Of a stretch of DNA of 64,000 nucleotides, positions 54,711-63,766 are shown piece after piece (position 1 is the stretch's first letter; every line of letters begins with the position of its first letter). The position numbers were made by a program, and so were the translations under genes. This DNA is from Sporosarcina globispora. GTDB lineage: Bacteria; Bacillota; Bacilli; Bacillales; Cytobacillaceae. The stretch spans positions 3,508,327 through 3,572,326 of the forward strand of contig NZ_LGUF01000007.1 of assembly GCF_001274725.1 (NCBI RefSeq). The letters run 5' to 3'. The notes below the pieces were generated by a model. That model did not search any database, was not told the DNA's origin, and saw only the letters and a list, made by a program, of their open reading frames with translations.

Positions 54711-55634
54711 ATGAAAAAATCAATTTTATCTTTTGTAGCTGCTGCGGCAATTACCGGAACAGCAGGTGCTAATGTACAAGCAGAAGAAGTGACAGTAAAA
54801 AAAGGCGATACTCTTTGGGATTTTTCCCAAACATATAATACACCAGTTGACATGATAAAAGAATGGAATGGGCTGACTTCTCATATCATCCATCCAGATG
54901 ATGTACTTAATGTATATCCGGAAAAGAAATACATAGTATCAAAAGGCGATACTCTATGGGATATAGCAAGAGAACATAACGTCACAGTAGAGGCAATCAA
55001 AGAATGGAATAACATAAACTCTGATTTAATTCTGCCGGACAATGAATTAATCCTATATCCGAATGCTAAAGCTGTTAATGCTGCGGTTGCTCCAGCAAAA
55101 TCAGAAAAACCTGCAGAAACAGTTTCAGCTTCAGAGCAAAAGTCTGTACAGCCCGCAGCAAAACCATCTCAGCCAGTTGAAAAAACTGCACAGCCAGTTG
55201 AAAAATCACAGCCCGTTCCAGAAGCAAAGCCAGCAGCTGAGTCAAAACCAGCTCCTGAACCAGCCAAACCTGCTGCGGAATCCAAACCTGCTGCCGAGCC
55301 TGAAGCAGAAAAGCCAGCGGAAACTGCAAATGATGAAACAGCTCAAAAGGTGCTGAATATGGAAGCAACAGCCTACACTGCCGATTGTGAAGGCTGCTCA
55401 GGAATTACTGCGACAGGAATCAATTTAAAAGAAAATCCAGATCAAAAAGTAATCTCTGTAGATCCTAATGTGATACCTCTGGGAACTAAAGTTCATGTTG
55501 AAGGTTATGGAGATGCTATCGCAGGAGATACTGGCGGAGCCATTACAGGCAACAAAATCGATATCTTTATGCCTTCTCAGGAAGACGCCATTAATTTTGG
55601 CAGAAAACCAGTTAAAGTTACTATTCTAGATTAA
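54711..55634 (+). CDS. yocH: Secreted LysM + 3D-domain cell-wall protein (YocH-like)
   Basis: 307 residues. A signal peptide (1-24, ending VQA) is followed by two LysM domains (about 26-68 and 71-115), a Pro/Ala/Lys/Glu-rich linker (120-212), and a 3D (Asp-Asp-Asp) domain with ATAYTADCEGC, GTKVHVEGYGDAIAGDTGGAI and NKIDIFM. The 3D domain is the muralytic transglycosylase-type fold of YocH, Rpf-like and MltA proteins. CAGGAGG precedes the ATG. The WalR box upstream strongly supports YocH-type control by the cell-wall kinase system. Confidence 0.87.
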   Translation: MKKSILSFVAAAAITGTAGANVQAEEVTVKKGDTLWDFSQTYNTPVDMIKEWNGLTSHIIHPDDVLNVYPEKKYIVSKGDTLWDIAREHNVTVEAIKEWNNINSDLILPDNELILYPNAKAVNAAVAPAKSEKPAETVSASEQKSVQPAAKPSQPVEKTAQPVEKSQPVPEAKPAAESKPAPEPAKPAAESKPAAEPEAEKPAETANDETAQKVLNMEATAYTADCEGCSGITATGINLKENPDQKVISVDPNVIPLGTKVHVEGYGDAIAGDTGGAITGNKIDIFMPSQEDAINFGRKPVKVTILD

Positions 55635-55641
55635 TAATAGA

Positions 55642-55672
55642 AAAGAAGGCACTTTTCTGGGTGCCTTCTTTC
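55642..55672. terminator. Bidirectional terminator
   Basis: AAAGAAGGCAC and GTGCCTTCTTT, 11-bp stem between convergent genes. Confidence 0.9.
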
Positions 55673-55674
55673 TT

Positions 55675-56709
55675 TTACTCTTTATTATTACTTTCTCTTG
55701 CTTTTTCTTCCTGACTAATAAAGAAACTGTGGACTGGTTTGACCAGCAGTTTAAAGCTTTTTTCGAAGCGTTCAGAAAGGTGGGAGGCCCGCTCATAAAC
55801 AACCGATTTAAGATTGTCTAATTGTCTGCTGATTTTTTCTGTGATTGCTTCCTGATGGTTTAAATGCTCCATTATCGTCTTGCTGACCTGTTCCTGTACA
55901 CCAAGCTTCTTGTTTAATTCCTCTTTCAGCAGTTCCTGCGTTTTAAACTTCTTTTCCGCTTCCTCTGAAAATGCTAAAATCTGCTGATCAAAACGCTCCA
56001 AAACCTTATTGTGATACACTTCCTGTAAACCAAAGTTTTTATTTATTTCTTCTATTATATCTTCCTGTATTCCTAACTTTGCTGCTTCTTCCGAAAATGC
56101 CGCAAACTGCTGGTCTAAACGTTCCATAACAGTTCTATGGAACACTTCCTGCACATCAAGCTTTTTGCTTATTTCGTCTTTCATTTCCTCCTGTGCTTTA
56201 AAACTCGTAACAGCTTCTTCCGAAAATGCCTCAAATTTATCGAACTTCCTGGAGAGTGCCTGTGTTGCCGCCTCCTGGCAGGATACTTGCTCAAGTATCT
56301 TTTGCTTTACAGGCTCTTCAGTTTCAAGGATTTCCTGAATCGCTTTGTTCATTTCCTCAAGAGCTGCAAGCCTTTTATTCAGTAATTCACTATCATTTCC
56401 GCGCTGGTTCATCATTTCCAGAAAACTCGATAAAAATTTATCCTGCTGTTCAAGCTTAGCTGCCAAATGCCCAAAATGATTATTTTGCTTGCCAGCAGCA
56501 CTTTTTACCAGTTTACTCATATCAGTAAACGAATCTTCGAGCTGGTTTTTCATATTTTCATATGTTTCAGACAAGTGGGCATTAACTGTTTGCTGCTGTC
56601 TTAATACTTCCTGCAGAAAGTTGAGACGAAAAGAGTCCTGATTGGAAACAGTGTCTGGATGGCTTAGGAAAAGTTTAGGATTGCCCTTTTCATTTGATTG
56701 TTTTGCCAT
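55675..56709 (-). CDS. Coiled-coil protein with three 42-43-residue repeats, unknown
   Basis: 344 residues, nearly all helical. Three imperfect tandem repeats cover about 155-285; each has FSEEA (162, 205, 247) and [LV]QE[VQ] (186, 228, 271) at constant spacing and a V/I-MERLDQQ-like segment between them. No membrane segment and a single cysteine (C144). GAGGAGTG eight bases before ATG 56709 sets the start over 56724. I recognise no family; a structural or spore-coat role is only a guess. Confidence 0.72.
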   Translation of the reverse strand: MAKQSNEKGNPKLFLSHPDTVSNQDSFRLNFLQEVLRQQQTVNAHLSETYENMKNQLEDSFTDMSKLVKSAAGKQNNHFGHLAAKLEQQDKFLSSFLEMMNQRGNDSELLNKRLAALEEMNKAIQEILETEEPVKQKILEQVSCQEAATQALSRKFDKFEAFSEEAVTSFKAQEEMKDEISKKLDVQEVFHRTVMERLDQQFAAFSEEAAKLGIQEDIIEEINKNFGLQEVYHNKVLERFDQQILAFSEEAEKKFKTQELLKEELNKKLGVQEQVSKTIMEHLNHQEAITEKISRQLDNLKSVVYERASHLSERFEKSFKLLVKPVHSFFISQEEKARESNNKE

Positions 56710-57015
56710 AGGAACACTCCTCATGTTTCACTTTTTATATCAGCCTATGCCAGCATTTTTGAGAGGGATGGGCACTACCCTATAAGAGCCTAAACATTTT
56801 TAATTGAGATTGTTAAGCATATTGAGCTAAAAGCTCTATTTCCAATGAAAAAGGATAAATAATTTTCGTAAAACGTAATAAAAATCGTTGCGAAAAATTG
56901 GAAAAATTGGTAAATTATTAATTGTCAGTAAATTGGCAGGTGATGTCATGGATCTGACTACATAGGGAGTCAACCAAAACTACCTCTAAAACCAAAAGAA
57001 GGAGAGGATCATTGC

Positions 57016-57504
57016 ATGAAGAAATTATCATTCTTGCTTTCAGCAGCGGTACTGGCCCTAATGTTAGGAGCATGTTCAAACGAAGAGGCTTCTAAAGGGG
57101 AGGAAAAGGAAGAGGAGACAGCTGAGACGACAAAGGCTGACCAAGAATCCAAAAAAGTGCGTTCGGCCCTGCTAAGCTATCAGGGAGAAGTGACAAAAGT
57201 AATCCGAAACACAGAAGCAAACTTGACTGCTGAAGGCCAGGATCCAGCTGAAGCAGCTGCTGCTTTTGAAAAGGATGCTAAAGCTGTGTCTGTACCAGAA
57301 GAATTAAAAGATCAATTAAAGGATATGGAAGCAGCGGTTGATAGCTTATCCCAATACTATGCTAAAAAAGCCGAGCTGGTAAAAGCAGGATCCGAAGATA
57401 TGGCGGAAGCAGAGCCATTTAAAGAGGAATATATCAACTCAATGACTAAAGTTTTTGAAAAGGCTGAACTATCTGCCCCTTCTTTCAACAGCGTTTTCCA
57501 ATAA
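57016..57504 (+). CDS. Lipoprotein of unknown function
   Basis: 162 residues. Type II signal peptide with lipobox LGAC (C20), then an acidic linker (EEKEEETAETT) and a helical domain (45-160) that looks like a bundle. AAGGAGAGG lies nine bases before the ATG; a terminator follows. It should be anchored on the outer face of the membrane. I do not recognise a family beyond a general four-helix lipoprotein type. Confidence 0.75.
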   Translation: MKKLSFLLSAAVLALMLGACSNEEASKGEEKEEETAETTKADQESKKVRSALLSYQGEVTKVIRNTEANLTAEGQDPAEAAAAFEKDAKAVSVPEELKDQLKDMEAAVDSLSQYYAKKAELVKAGSEDMAEAEPFKEEYINSMTKVFEKAELSAPSFNSVFQ

Positions 57505-57515
57505 TATGACATAAC

Positions 57516-57555
57516 AAACAGCCCTATTCCATATAGAATAGGGCTGTTTGTTTTT
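57516..57555. terminator. Bidirectional terminator
   Basis: AAACAGCCCTATTC and GAATAGGGCTGTTT, perfect 14-bp stem with a six-base loop. Confidence 0.92.
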
Positions 57556-57556
57556 A

Positions 57557-58468
57557 TTAAGGCACATCATGCCCCATTGAACTTTGAAGAATCTCAAACC
57601 ACTGGTCCCGGTTAAGTTTATAAGATAATGCACGGACTGCACGTTCAATTCTTTCAATCTTGCCAGACCCGACAATTGGCATTATTCGAGCAGGATGATT
57701 TAAGAGCCATGCAAATAAAACTTCATCAATATCATTTGCACCGATTTCCTCTGCGACTTTAATTAATGCAGCTCTAAGTCGCGCTGATTTTTCTTCAGTA
57801 CCGCTAAAGATTTTGCCTCCGGCCAAAGGGGACCAGGCCATCGGAGCGATTCTTTTTTCCATGCACAGATTTAATGTGCCATCCTCAAAGTTCTCCAGAT
57901 GATAGGCAGACAGTTCAATTTGATTTGTAATCAGATCCATATCAAGGTATGAATGCAGCATCTTAAACTGATGGCTCTTAAAATTGGATACTCCAAAATG
58001 CCTTACCTTGCCGTCAGCCTTTAAAGCTGAAAATGCATCAGCCACTTCTTCCGGGTCCATAAAAGGATCAGGACGATGAATGAGCAAGGTATCTATGTAA
58101 TCTGTTTTCAAATTTTGCAAAGACTCTTCAACAGAAGCAATAATATGTTTCTTTCCGGTATTGTAATGATGGGATTTATGCTCCGGGCGGTTTGGTGACT
58201 TGAGTACAATACCGCATTTCGTTACAATTTCCATTTTTTCACGGAGCTCCGGCTTTTTCTCAAGAGCCCTTCCAAACAAGCTTTCACAAGTATAGCTGCC
58301 ATAAATATCTGCATGATCAAATGTCGTTATTCCGAGCTCAAAACACCGTTCTATCAAGGTGATTAATTCTTCATCTGAAAATTTCCAGTCAGCCAGTCTC
58401 CATAGACCATGTACAATTCTTGAAAACGACAGATCCTCTGCCATCTGCATTCTATCCAAACGCATCAT
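57557..58468 (-). CDS. Aldo/keto reductase (YcsN-like)
   Basis: 303 residues, TIM-barrel NADPH-dependent oxidoreductase. The catalytic tetrad is present: D and Y in FDHADIYGSY, K in IVTKCGI, H in LLIHRPDP. Cofactor region VGSGKIERIERAV. It resembles B. subtilis YcsN and the E. coli YdhF type; the substrate is unknown. Start is uncertain: ATG 58468 abuts the AGGGAG ribosome site, and ATG 58465 or 58450 may be used instead. Confidence 0.85.
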   Translation of the reverse strand: MMRLDRMQMAEDLSFSRIVHGLWRLADWKFSDEELITLIERCFELGITTFDHADIYGSYTCESLFGRALEKKPELREKMEIVTKCGIVLKSPNRPEHKSHHYNTGKKHIIASVEESLQNLKTDYIDTLLIHRPDPFMDPEEVADAFSALKADGKVRHFGVSNFKSHQFKMLHSYLDMDLITNQIELSAYHLENFEDGTLNLCMEKRIAPMAWSPLAGGKIFSGTEEKSARLRAALIKVAEEIGANDIDEVLFAWLLNHPARIMPIVGSGKIERIERAVRALSYKLNRDQWFEILQSSMGHDVP

Positions 58469-58596
58469 CTCCCTGAATGTTTTTGCATTGTTATTATCTC
58501 TGAAAATGTAAAGAATACCAAGCTAAACTTTCTTTAGGATTGCAAACATATTAAAATGGCGGCATGAAAATAAGAGGCAACTGTTTGTCACCTCGT

Positions 58597-59526
58597 TTAT
58601 CCGCATATTTTCTGCAGCGGTTCAACCATTTGATCATGCAGAATCATAATTTTTGATGTGTATGAACAATGCTCTTTATAAGCTGATTGAAGTTCCTGAT
58701 AAAAAGTGATTAATTCCTCAACGTTAGAAATCAACTCTTTATCAAAAATGCCTGAACGGCTGTGAAGAATATTCTCATATTTCTCAACAAGCTTTTTGGT
58801 CTTTTTAATCAATTTCCAAGCATCTTTCATACGAAAGGCATCATTCAAATTGGAATAGAATTCCATCAAGTCTTTTTGAAAAATATTCTTTAGTTCCTGG
58901 CTGAGACTTTCAATAGGAGGGAGTTCAGCTTCCTGAAATATAAACTGCTGAAGCATAATTAAATCGGTCTTTAAATCTTGTTCTCCAAATGACCGAAATA
59001 TCCGTAAAGTATTATAGGCGTCATACATGGGATGATGAGGTTCTCCGATAAAAGAAAGCTCATAAAAAGATAAAGCTTTTTCCACTGAAGCTGCAGTCCC
59101 GGAAGCTCTTTTGGTAAAAACAGCCTGAAAATCAACATACCTTTTGGTAATCTTATCAATGGTCGCTTGGGGAAGAGTATGCCTCAATGCATCAGCTTTT
59201 AATCTCAGGATGTCACTGGTGGACCAGGAATAGAATTTCGCTTTTTTAACTCCGCCGACCCAAAAGAGAAATTCTTTAAACACTTCTGAAAAGTCATCCG
59301 CTCCTTTTAAATCAGAGTCGGATATTCCCGTCAGCTCTTTGCAGAATGTGCTTAAAGGGGAGTCCTGCTGTGGACGGATGAACCTGTCAAAGCCAGTAAC
59401 CTTACCTGTTTCAAGTTCGACTTTTACAGCACCAAGGCGAATGGCCTCCATATCTTCAAATAGCATGCCATTTTTGCTGCAGAGCATTTCAAAATCAAAG
59501 AAAATCAGCTGCTTTAACTCGGCCAT
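58597..59526 (-). CDS. DEDDh 3'-5' exonuclease-like protein (KapD/ERI1-like domain plus helical tail)
   Basis: 309 residues. The exonuclease domain (1-185) has D11 and E13 (FFDFEM), D105 (WSTSDI), and H164-x4-D169 (HHPMYDAYNTL), so the DEDDh set looks complete although motif I is DFEM rather than DxET. CKELTGIS is the usual second landmark. The 120-residue helical C-terminal tail (KDLMEFYSNLNDAFRMKDAW and beyond) is not part of the fold. It may act on nucleic acid or as a KapD-type regulator of sporulation; unresolved. Confidence 0.75.
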   Translation of the reverse strand: MAELKQLIFFDFEMLCSKNGMLFEDMEAIRLGAVKVELETGKVTGFDRFIRPQQDSPLSTFCKELTGISDSDLKGADDFSEVFKEFLFWVGGVKKAKFYSWSTSDILRLKADALRHTLPQATIDKITKRYVDFQAVFTKRASGTAASVEKALSFYELSFIGEPHHPMYDAYNTLRIFRSFGEQDLKTDLIMLQQFIFQEAELPPIESLSQELKNIFQKDLMEFYSNLNDAFRMKDAWKLIKKTKKLVEKYENILHSRSGIFDKELISNVEELITFYQELQSAYKEHCSYTSKIMILHDQMVEPLQKICG

Positions 59527-59679
59527 AAATCCTACCCCCTTTATATTAATCCAACAAGATATTATAAGGAATTACAGACATAAAAGAAAGGAACAGAATT
59601 ATCCAGTGACATTGAGTTTAAATAAACAAAATTGAACCTTTTTTACCAGCTGGATGGCAAATCGGTTTACGATTTCATT

Positions 59680-59707
59680 TGAAACGTTTACACTTAAATG
59701 GTACATA
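59680..59707 (+). promoter_or_regulatory. Possible ECF-sigma promoter of the terD pair
   Basis: TGAAAC (59680-59685) followed after 16 bases by TACATA (59702-59707). The -35 matches the sigma-W/M consensus, the -10 (CGTA or CGTC expected) does not. AAACGTTT in the same spot could instead be cre-like. Confidence 0.35.
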
Positions 59708-59768
59708 GTTTACACAGGCACAATAGCGATACTTCCTGTAAAATAATTGAACTTGAAAGGATGGATGA

Positions 59769-60353
59769 ATGTTGGGTATTTCTTTATCGAAAGGGCAAAA
59801 AATTGATTTAACAAAAACTAATCCTGGGTTATCTAAAGTAATAGTAGGACTCGGCTGGGATACGAATAGATATGATGGAGGTTTGGATTTCGACCTCGAT
59901 GCCAGTGTGTTTTTATTAGATGCAAATGGCAAATGTGCATCTGATAAAGATTTTATTTTCTACAACCAGCTTGAAGGCGGCAGTGGCTCAGTCGTACATA
60001 CAGGAGATAACAGAACAGGTGAGGGCGATGGTGATGACGAGCAAGTTAAAGTTAACCTTAGCGCTGTTCCTGCATCCATTGATAAAATCTCTTTTGTCAT
60101 TACAATCCATGATGGAGAAGGCCGCGGCCAAAACTTTGGACAGGTTTCAAATGCATTTGCAAGAATTATCAATGAGGAAACAAATGAAGAATTAATTCGC
60201 TATGACCTAGGAGAAGATTTCTCAATTGAAACAGCAATAGTTGTAGGTGAATTATACCGTCATAATGGCGAATGGAAATTCTCTGCTGTGGGTTCAGGTT
60301 ACCAGGGAGGCCTTGCCCGAATTGCAACTGACTTCGGTTTGCAGGTGGGTTAA
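59769..60353 (+). CDS. TerD-family stress protein (YceD/GSP16-like)
   Basis: 194 residues. The TerD fold with calcium-binding acidic sites: [34 protein letters not shown] and [12 protein letters not shown]. Family members respond to tellurite, phage and other envelope stress; in B. subtilis the yceCDEFGHI operon holds several copies. A second copy follows 116 bases later. The start is ATG 59769, or TTG 59772; AAAGGATGG lies upstream. Confidence 0.88.
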   Translation: MLGISLSKGQKIDLTKTNPGLSKVIVGLGWDTNRYDGGLDFDLDASVFLLDANGKCASDKDFIFYNQLEGGSGSVVHTGDNRTGEGDGDDEQVKVNLSAVPASIDKISFVITIHDGEGRGQNFGQVSNAFARIINEETNEELIRYDLGEDFSIETAIVVGELYRHNGEWKFSAVGSGYQGGLARIATDFGLQVG

Positions 60354-60363
60354 GTTCTATTTT

Positions 60364-60395
60364 TGCTAGGCAGAGCAATAGCTTTCCTGGCTTTT
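60364..60395 (+). terminator. Weak terminator after the first terD gene
   Basis: GCTAGG and CCTGGC with a 15-base loop, then TTTTTC. Confidence 0.5.
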
Positions 60396-60469
60396 TCTTT
60401 TTGATGAATTACGTACAAAGTGATGATCTGTTGTGATAGAAGCATTTTTGTTATTAAGGAGTGACTATT

Positions 60470-61048
60470 TTGGGTATTCAATTATCAAAAGGGCAAAGAA
60501 TTGATCTGACTAAAACAAATCCTGGGCTGACAAAAGCCATTATCGGACTAGGCTGGGACACAAACAAATATAGCGGAGGAAATGATTTCGATCTTGATGC
60601 TTCTGCATTTCTTGCTGATGTAAATAGCAAATGTGTAAATGATCATGATTTTATTTTCTATAATAACCTGGAGCATCCAAGCGGAGCAGTCATCCATACG
60701 GGGGATAACCGTACAGGTGAAGGAGACGGGGACGATGAGCAGCTTGTTGTTGACTTTACAAAAATTCCTTCACACGTTCATCGTATTGGCATAACTGTCA
60801 CCATCCATGATGCAGAACTAAGACAGCAAAATTTCGGCCAGGTTTCCAATGCATTTGTAAGGTTAGTGGATGAATCTACTAACCAGGAGCTCCTGCGATT
60901 TGACCTCGGAGAAGATTTTTCAATTGAAACAGCAGTCGTTTTCTGTGAATTATACCGACATGGAAACGATTGGAAGTTCAATGCCGTTGGCAGCGGCTTC
61001 TCAGGAGGCTTGGCAGCCCTTTGCCGGAATTATGGACTTCAAGTTTAA
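60470..61048 (+). CDS. TerD-family stress protein (YceE-like), second copy
   Basis: 192 residues, clearly a paralogue of the previous gene (same [15 protein letters not shown] opening, same [14 protein letters not shown] and [10 protein letters not shown] motifs), with a different [11 protein letters not shown] loop. The in-frame GTG at 60461 overlaps the ribosome site AAGGAGTG, so TTG 60470 is the likely start. Its own terminator follows. Confidence 0.88.
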   Translation: MGIQLSKGQRIDLTKTNPGLTKAIIGLGWDTNKYSGGNDFDLDASAFLADVNSKCVNDHDFIFYNNLEHPSGAVIHTGDNRTGEGDGDDEQLVVDFTKIPSHVHRIGITVTIHDAELRQQNFGQVSNAFVRLVDESTNQELLRFDLGEDFSIETAVVFCELYRHGNDWKFNAVGSGFSGGLAALCRNYGLQV

Positions 61049-61060
61049 TTCTTCTTTCAG

Positions 61061-61092
61061 GCACCCATTTGGTTTTGGGTGCTTTTTTATTT
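61061..61092 (+). terminator. Terminator of the second terD gene
   Basis: GCACCC and GGGTGC with a ten-base loop and TTTTTTATTT. Confidence 0.88.
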
Positions 61093-61199
61093 GGCTCTAG
61101 TCATGAGTCTCTGTCCAATTATTGGGTTTTTATCCCATGCTTAAAAACCTCACAAGGGGAATAATAGATGTGAAAAACCTTGAGAGGAAGGGATGCAGT

Positions 61200-61886
61200 A
61201 TGTCACTTGAATGGTTTGACAGGGTTAGCGGTGAGTTGCAGGACCATCTTGAATCGATTTGCAGTAAATATGATCAGATTGGCCATATGTCGATTGACCG
61301 GGGTGCCAAGCATCCCAGAATGGAGTTTTTTATTGAAACCGAGGATAATGACAGAGAATATTTTTGTACTTTATTCTTTGATCCGCACAATGAAGAATTC
61401 TATGTTGAAGATTTTGACTTTGAACTGGGACATACATCTAAAACGATGCTTTTTGATATTGAAGACATCATTGATACAGTTCACGAAAGTATGCACGATT
61501 ACATGAATGGCGTAGATGAAGATTATTATGAATATGAAGATGATGAAGAAATTTATGTTTCTGAAGATGAAGACTTCGACAACGCAGATGAATATGACTT
61601 TGAAGGCGAAGGAGATATTTTTGAAGAAGTAGATGTAGAATGGGAAACTCCTGAAGTAACCGCCTTTTTCAAGGAAGACGAAGTGGAAGTATCCTATCAG
61701 TTTGGTGTGGTCCAGGAAACAGGTGATGGAGTCCTGCGCAGGGTTAATCGCATTTGGACAGATAACGAAGAAATGATTAAAGATGAAGATCATTTTATCT
61801 TCAGTAAAGAAGAGGCAAGCACTATCATTGCAATGATTGCCAGCCACATGGACAACCTGGGCGGGCATGAAGCTGATTATCAATAA
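61200..61886 (+). CDS. Very acidic protein of unknown function
   Basis: 228 residues. An N-terminal domain (1-100) with mixed structure (HPRMEFFIETEDNDREYF and FDPHNEEFYVEDFDFELGH), an Asp/Glu/Tyr-rich low-complexity stretch (105-163), and a C-terminal domain (165-228). GAGAGGAAGGGATG precedes ATG 61200; the frame opens at 61122. Its position after two calcium-binding TerD proteins suggests, without proof, a stress-linked partner. No family recognised. Confidence 0.72.
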   Translation: MSLEWFDRVSGELQDHLESICSKYDQIGHMSIDRGAKHPRMEFFIETEDNDREYFCTLFFDPHNEEFYVEDFDFELGHTSKTMLFDIEDIIDTVHESMHDYMNGVDEDYYEYEDDEEIYVSEDEDFDNADEYDFEGEGDIFEEVDVEWETPEVTAFFKEDEVEVSYQFGVVQETGDGVLRRVNRIWTDNEEMIKDEDHFIFSKEEASTIIAMIASHMDNLGGHEADYQ

Positions 61887-61906
61887 TGAATCAAAGCGCA
61901 AGGCGA

Positions 61907-61950
61907 AAGTGGCTATCAAGGAGATTCTTGAAGCCACTTATTTTATTACT
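61907..61950 (+). terminator. Terminator of the acidic-protein gene
   Basis: AGTGGCT (61909-61915 region) and AGCCACT pair around a loop, followed by TATTTTATT. Confidence 0.75.
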
Positions 61951-62149
61951 AATATATTTGTGCTGCTTCACCAAAAGAGAAGATACATCTTACATCCAGC
62001 AAATTCATGAAGAAATCACCACAACTATTCCGCGGAAAAAGCTGCACCCAAATAGACTTAAACAATAATTCCCCAGATTTCTTGGTTAGTACTATTCATG
62101 CTTGCCTCCCCCATAAACTAATTAAAAGTCTAATGCAAAGAGGTGAAGT

Positions 62150-63412
62150 ATGGGGATTCATGTTGTTCAGGCAGGAGATAGCCTTTGGGCGATTTCTCAA
62201 AAGTATAATGTTCCTATCCAAAGTGTACTAACGGCTAATGGCCTTGAAGAGGAAACCAGAGTTATCCCCGGTTTGGCTTTATACATTCCGGAAGACGGAC
62301 CTGTTATCAGATCTTATATCGTGAAGCCGGGAGATACCCTTTGGAGCATATCCCGGCGATATCAAACTTCAATCACTGCCATTCTGTCGGCAAACCCTGG
62401 GATAAGGCCGGAACGGCTGTATATAGGCCAAAAGATAAATGTTCCAACAGCAAATAAATTAGTAATGGAGACATTGGGATTCATAGTTCCGTATTCTCCT
62501 GAAACTTTTTTACCCGCTTTTAGGGAAACAGCAAAGTACTTAACGTACATCGCCATTTCTGCGTATTCTTTAACTAGAGAAGGTTACGCATATATAGAAC
62601 TTGATGATACAGCCATATTGGCAGAAAGCCGGCGTTTGAATGTCATTCCGCTGCTGATGATTAGAAATCTTGCACAAGGTGAATTTAGTGCTGAACTGAT
62701 TGGCGGGGTGCTTGAAAGTCCGGCATATAGGAGGAACTTAATCTTAAGCCTCATGAACTTTGTCAACCAAAAAGGGTATGAGGGCATCAGCCTGGATTTT
62801 GAATTTATTCCTCCGCCAAGGCGCCAAGATTTCAATTCCTTCATTAAAGAATTAAAAAATGCTTTAGGGCCTAAAATTCTTCATGTCAATGTACATGCTA
62901 AGACTGAAGATATCCCAGCGAACCGGATAATAGGGGCATATGATTATAAAGCAATTGGAGAGGGGGCTGATATTGTTGCAGTCATGACCATGGATTATGG
63001 TTATCCTACTGGTCCTCCTAATCCTGTCGCTCCGCTATGGTGGGTAGAAGAGGTTATTAAATATTCTATTACACAGATTGATTCCAAGAGGCTGCAAATT
63101 GCCCTGCCTTTATATGGCTATGACTGGAGAACCTCGGATAATCGAACCCGCTCATTTTCCATGCAAGCTATCCAGAATTTAGCTCTGAATACAGGATCGG
63201 TCATTCAATTCGATGCTTTTGCAGCCTCACCATGGTTCAAATATTGGAGAGAAGCCGAAGAGCATGTTGTCTGGTTTGAAGATATCCGCAGCATAACAGA
63301 GAAATATAAATTAATCGACCAGTATAATCTTTTAGGGATGACATACTGGCATTTAAGCTTGCGTTTTCCGCAGAACTGGGCATTTGCTGATAAAAATTTT
63401 ACTATTTTATAG
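62150..63412 (+). CDS. LysM-GH18 spore peptidoglycan hydrolase (YaaH/YdhD/SleL-like)
   Basis: 420 residues. Two N-terminal LysM domains (1-46 and 54-99: HVVQAGDSLWAISQKYNVP, YIVKPGDTLWSISRRYQTS) and a GH18 domain (105-420). The catalytic motif is EGISLDFEF (211-219): E218 and D216 are kept, while the first Asp of the usual DGxxxDxE is E211. MTMDYGYPTGPPNPVAPLWW completes the site. Such enzymes act on muramic-lactam cortex during germination. GAGGTGAAGT precedes the ATG; no signal peptide, as in SleL/YaaH. Confidence 0.85.
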   Translation: MGIHVVQAGDSLWAISQKYNVPIQSVLTANGLEEETRVIPGLALYIPEDGPVIRSYIVKPGDTLWSISRRYQTSITAILSANPGIRPERLYIGQKINVPTANKLVMETLGFIVPYSPETFLPAFRETAKYLTYIAISAYSLTREGYAYIELDDTAILAESRRLNVIPLLMIRNLAQGEFSAELIGGVLESPAYRRNLILSLMNFVNQKGYEGISLDFEFIPPPRRQDFNSFIKELKNALGPKILHVNVHAKTEDIPANRIIGAYDYKAIGEGADIVAVMTMDYGYPTGPPNPVAPLWWVEEVIKYSITQIDSKRLQIALPLYGYDWRTSDNRTRSFSMQAIQNLALNTGSVIQFDAFAASPWFKYWREAEEHVVWFEDIRSITEKYKLIDQYNLLGMTYWHLSLRFPQNWAFADKNFTIL

Positions 63413-63419
63413 CTGGCGA

Positions 63420-63593
63420 CTAGATCATTTCCTTCATTTCTTCTTCAAAATAAAACATTTTCGGATTTTCTTTAATTGTATATGTGTATTTTTTCATTTT
63501 TGCGACATAGCAGGATTTATTGATCGTAACTTTCTCGCCGGTATGAATCAGAATAACTACATCATTATGATCAAACTTATTTCTGCGCTTCAC
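63420..63593 (-). CDS. Small basic protein of unknown function
   Basis: 57 residues from GTG 63593: KRRNKFDHNDVVILIHTGEK then KVTINKSCYVAKMKKYTYTI. GGAAGAGGGATCA precedes it. The N-terminal half looks like a small beta-barrel. It is antisense-adjacent to the SleL-like gene's end and has no terminator I can see. Not recognised. Confidence 0.5.
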   Translation of the reverse strand: MKRRNKFDHNDVVILIHTGEKVTINKSCYVAKMKKYTYTIKENPKMFYFEEEMKEMI

Positions 63594-63766
63594 ACTGATC
63601 CCTCTTCCTATACTTGTTGTTATTCACACATTATCTCATACTTCTTGGGAATTTACCCTCCCTGTGATTGGTTGAATCAATCAAGTTCCATCTTTTCTTT
63701 TGCTTATTGGGAAGGAAATGATATATTAGTCTAATTGAATACCAAAGAGAACAAAGGAAGATAGAG

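Noticed and set aside
61371..61937. 188-residue minus-strand frame
   Set aside because: It mirrors the acidic Asp/Glu/Tyr codons of the opposite gene, giving a Phe/Ile-rich artefact.
61886..62068. 60-residue frame after the acidic protein
   Set aside because: It is laid over the terminator of that gene and lacks a ribosome site.
62007..62231. 74-residue frame
   Set aside because: Overlaps the SleL-like start in another frame; the ribosome site at 62139-62146 belongs to the SleL-like gene.
63384..63734. 116-residue plus-strand frame
   Set aside because: Phe/Tyr/Cys-rich with no ribosome site; it is antisense to the small gene at 63420-63593.
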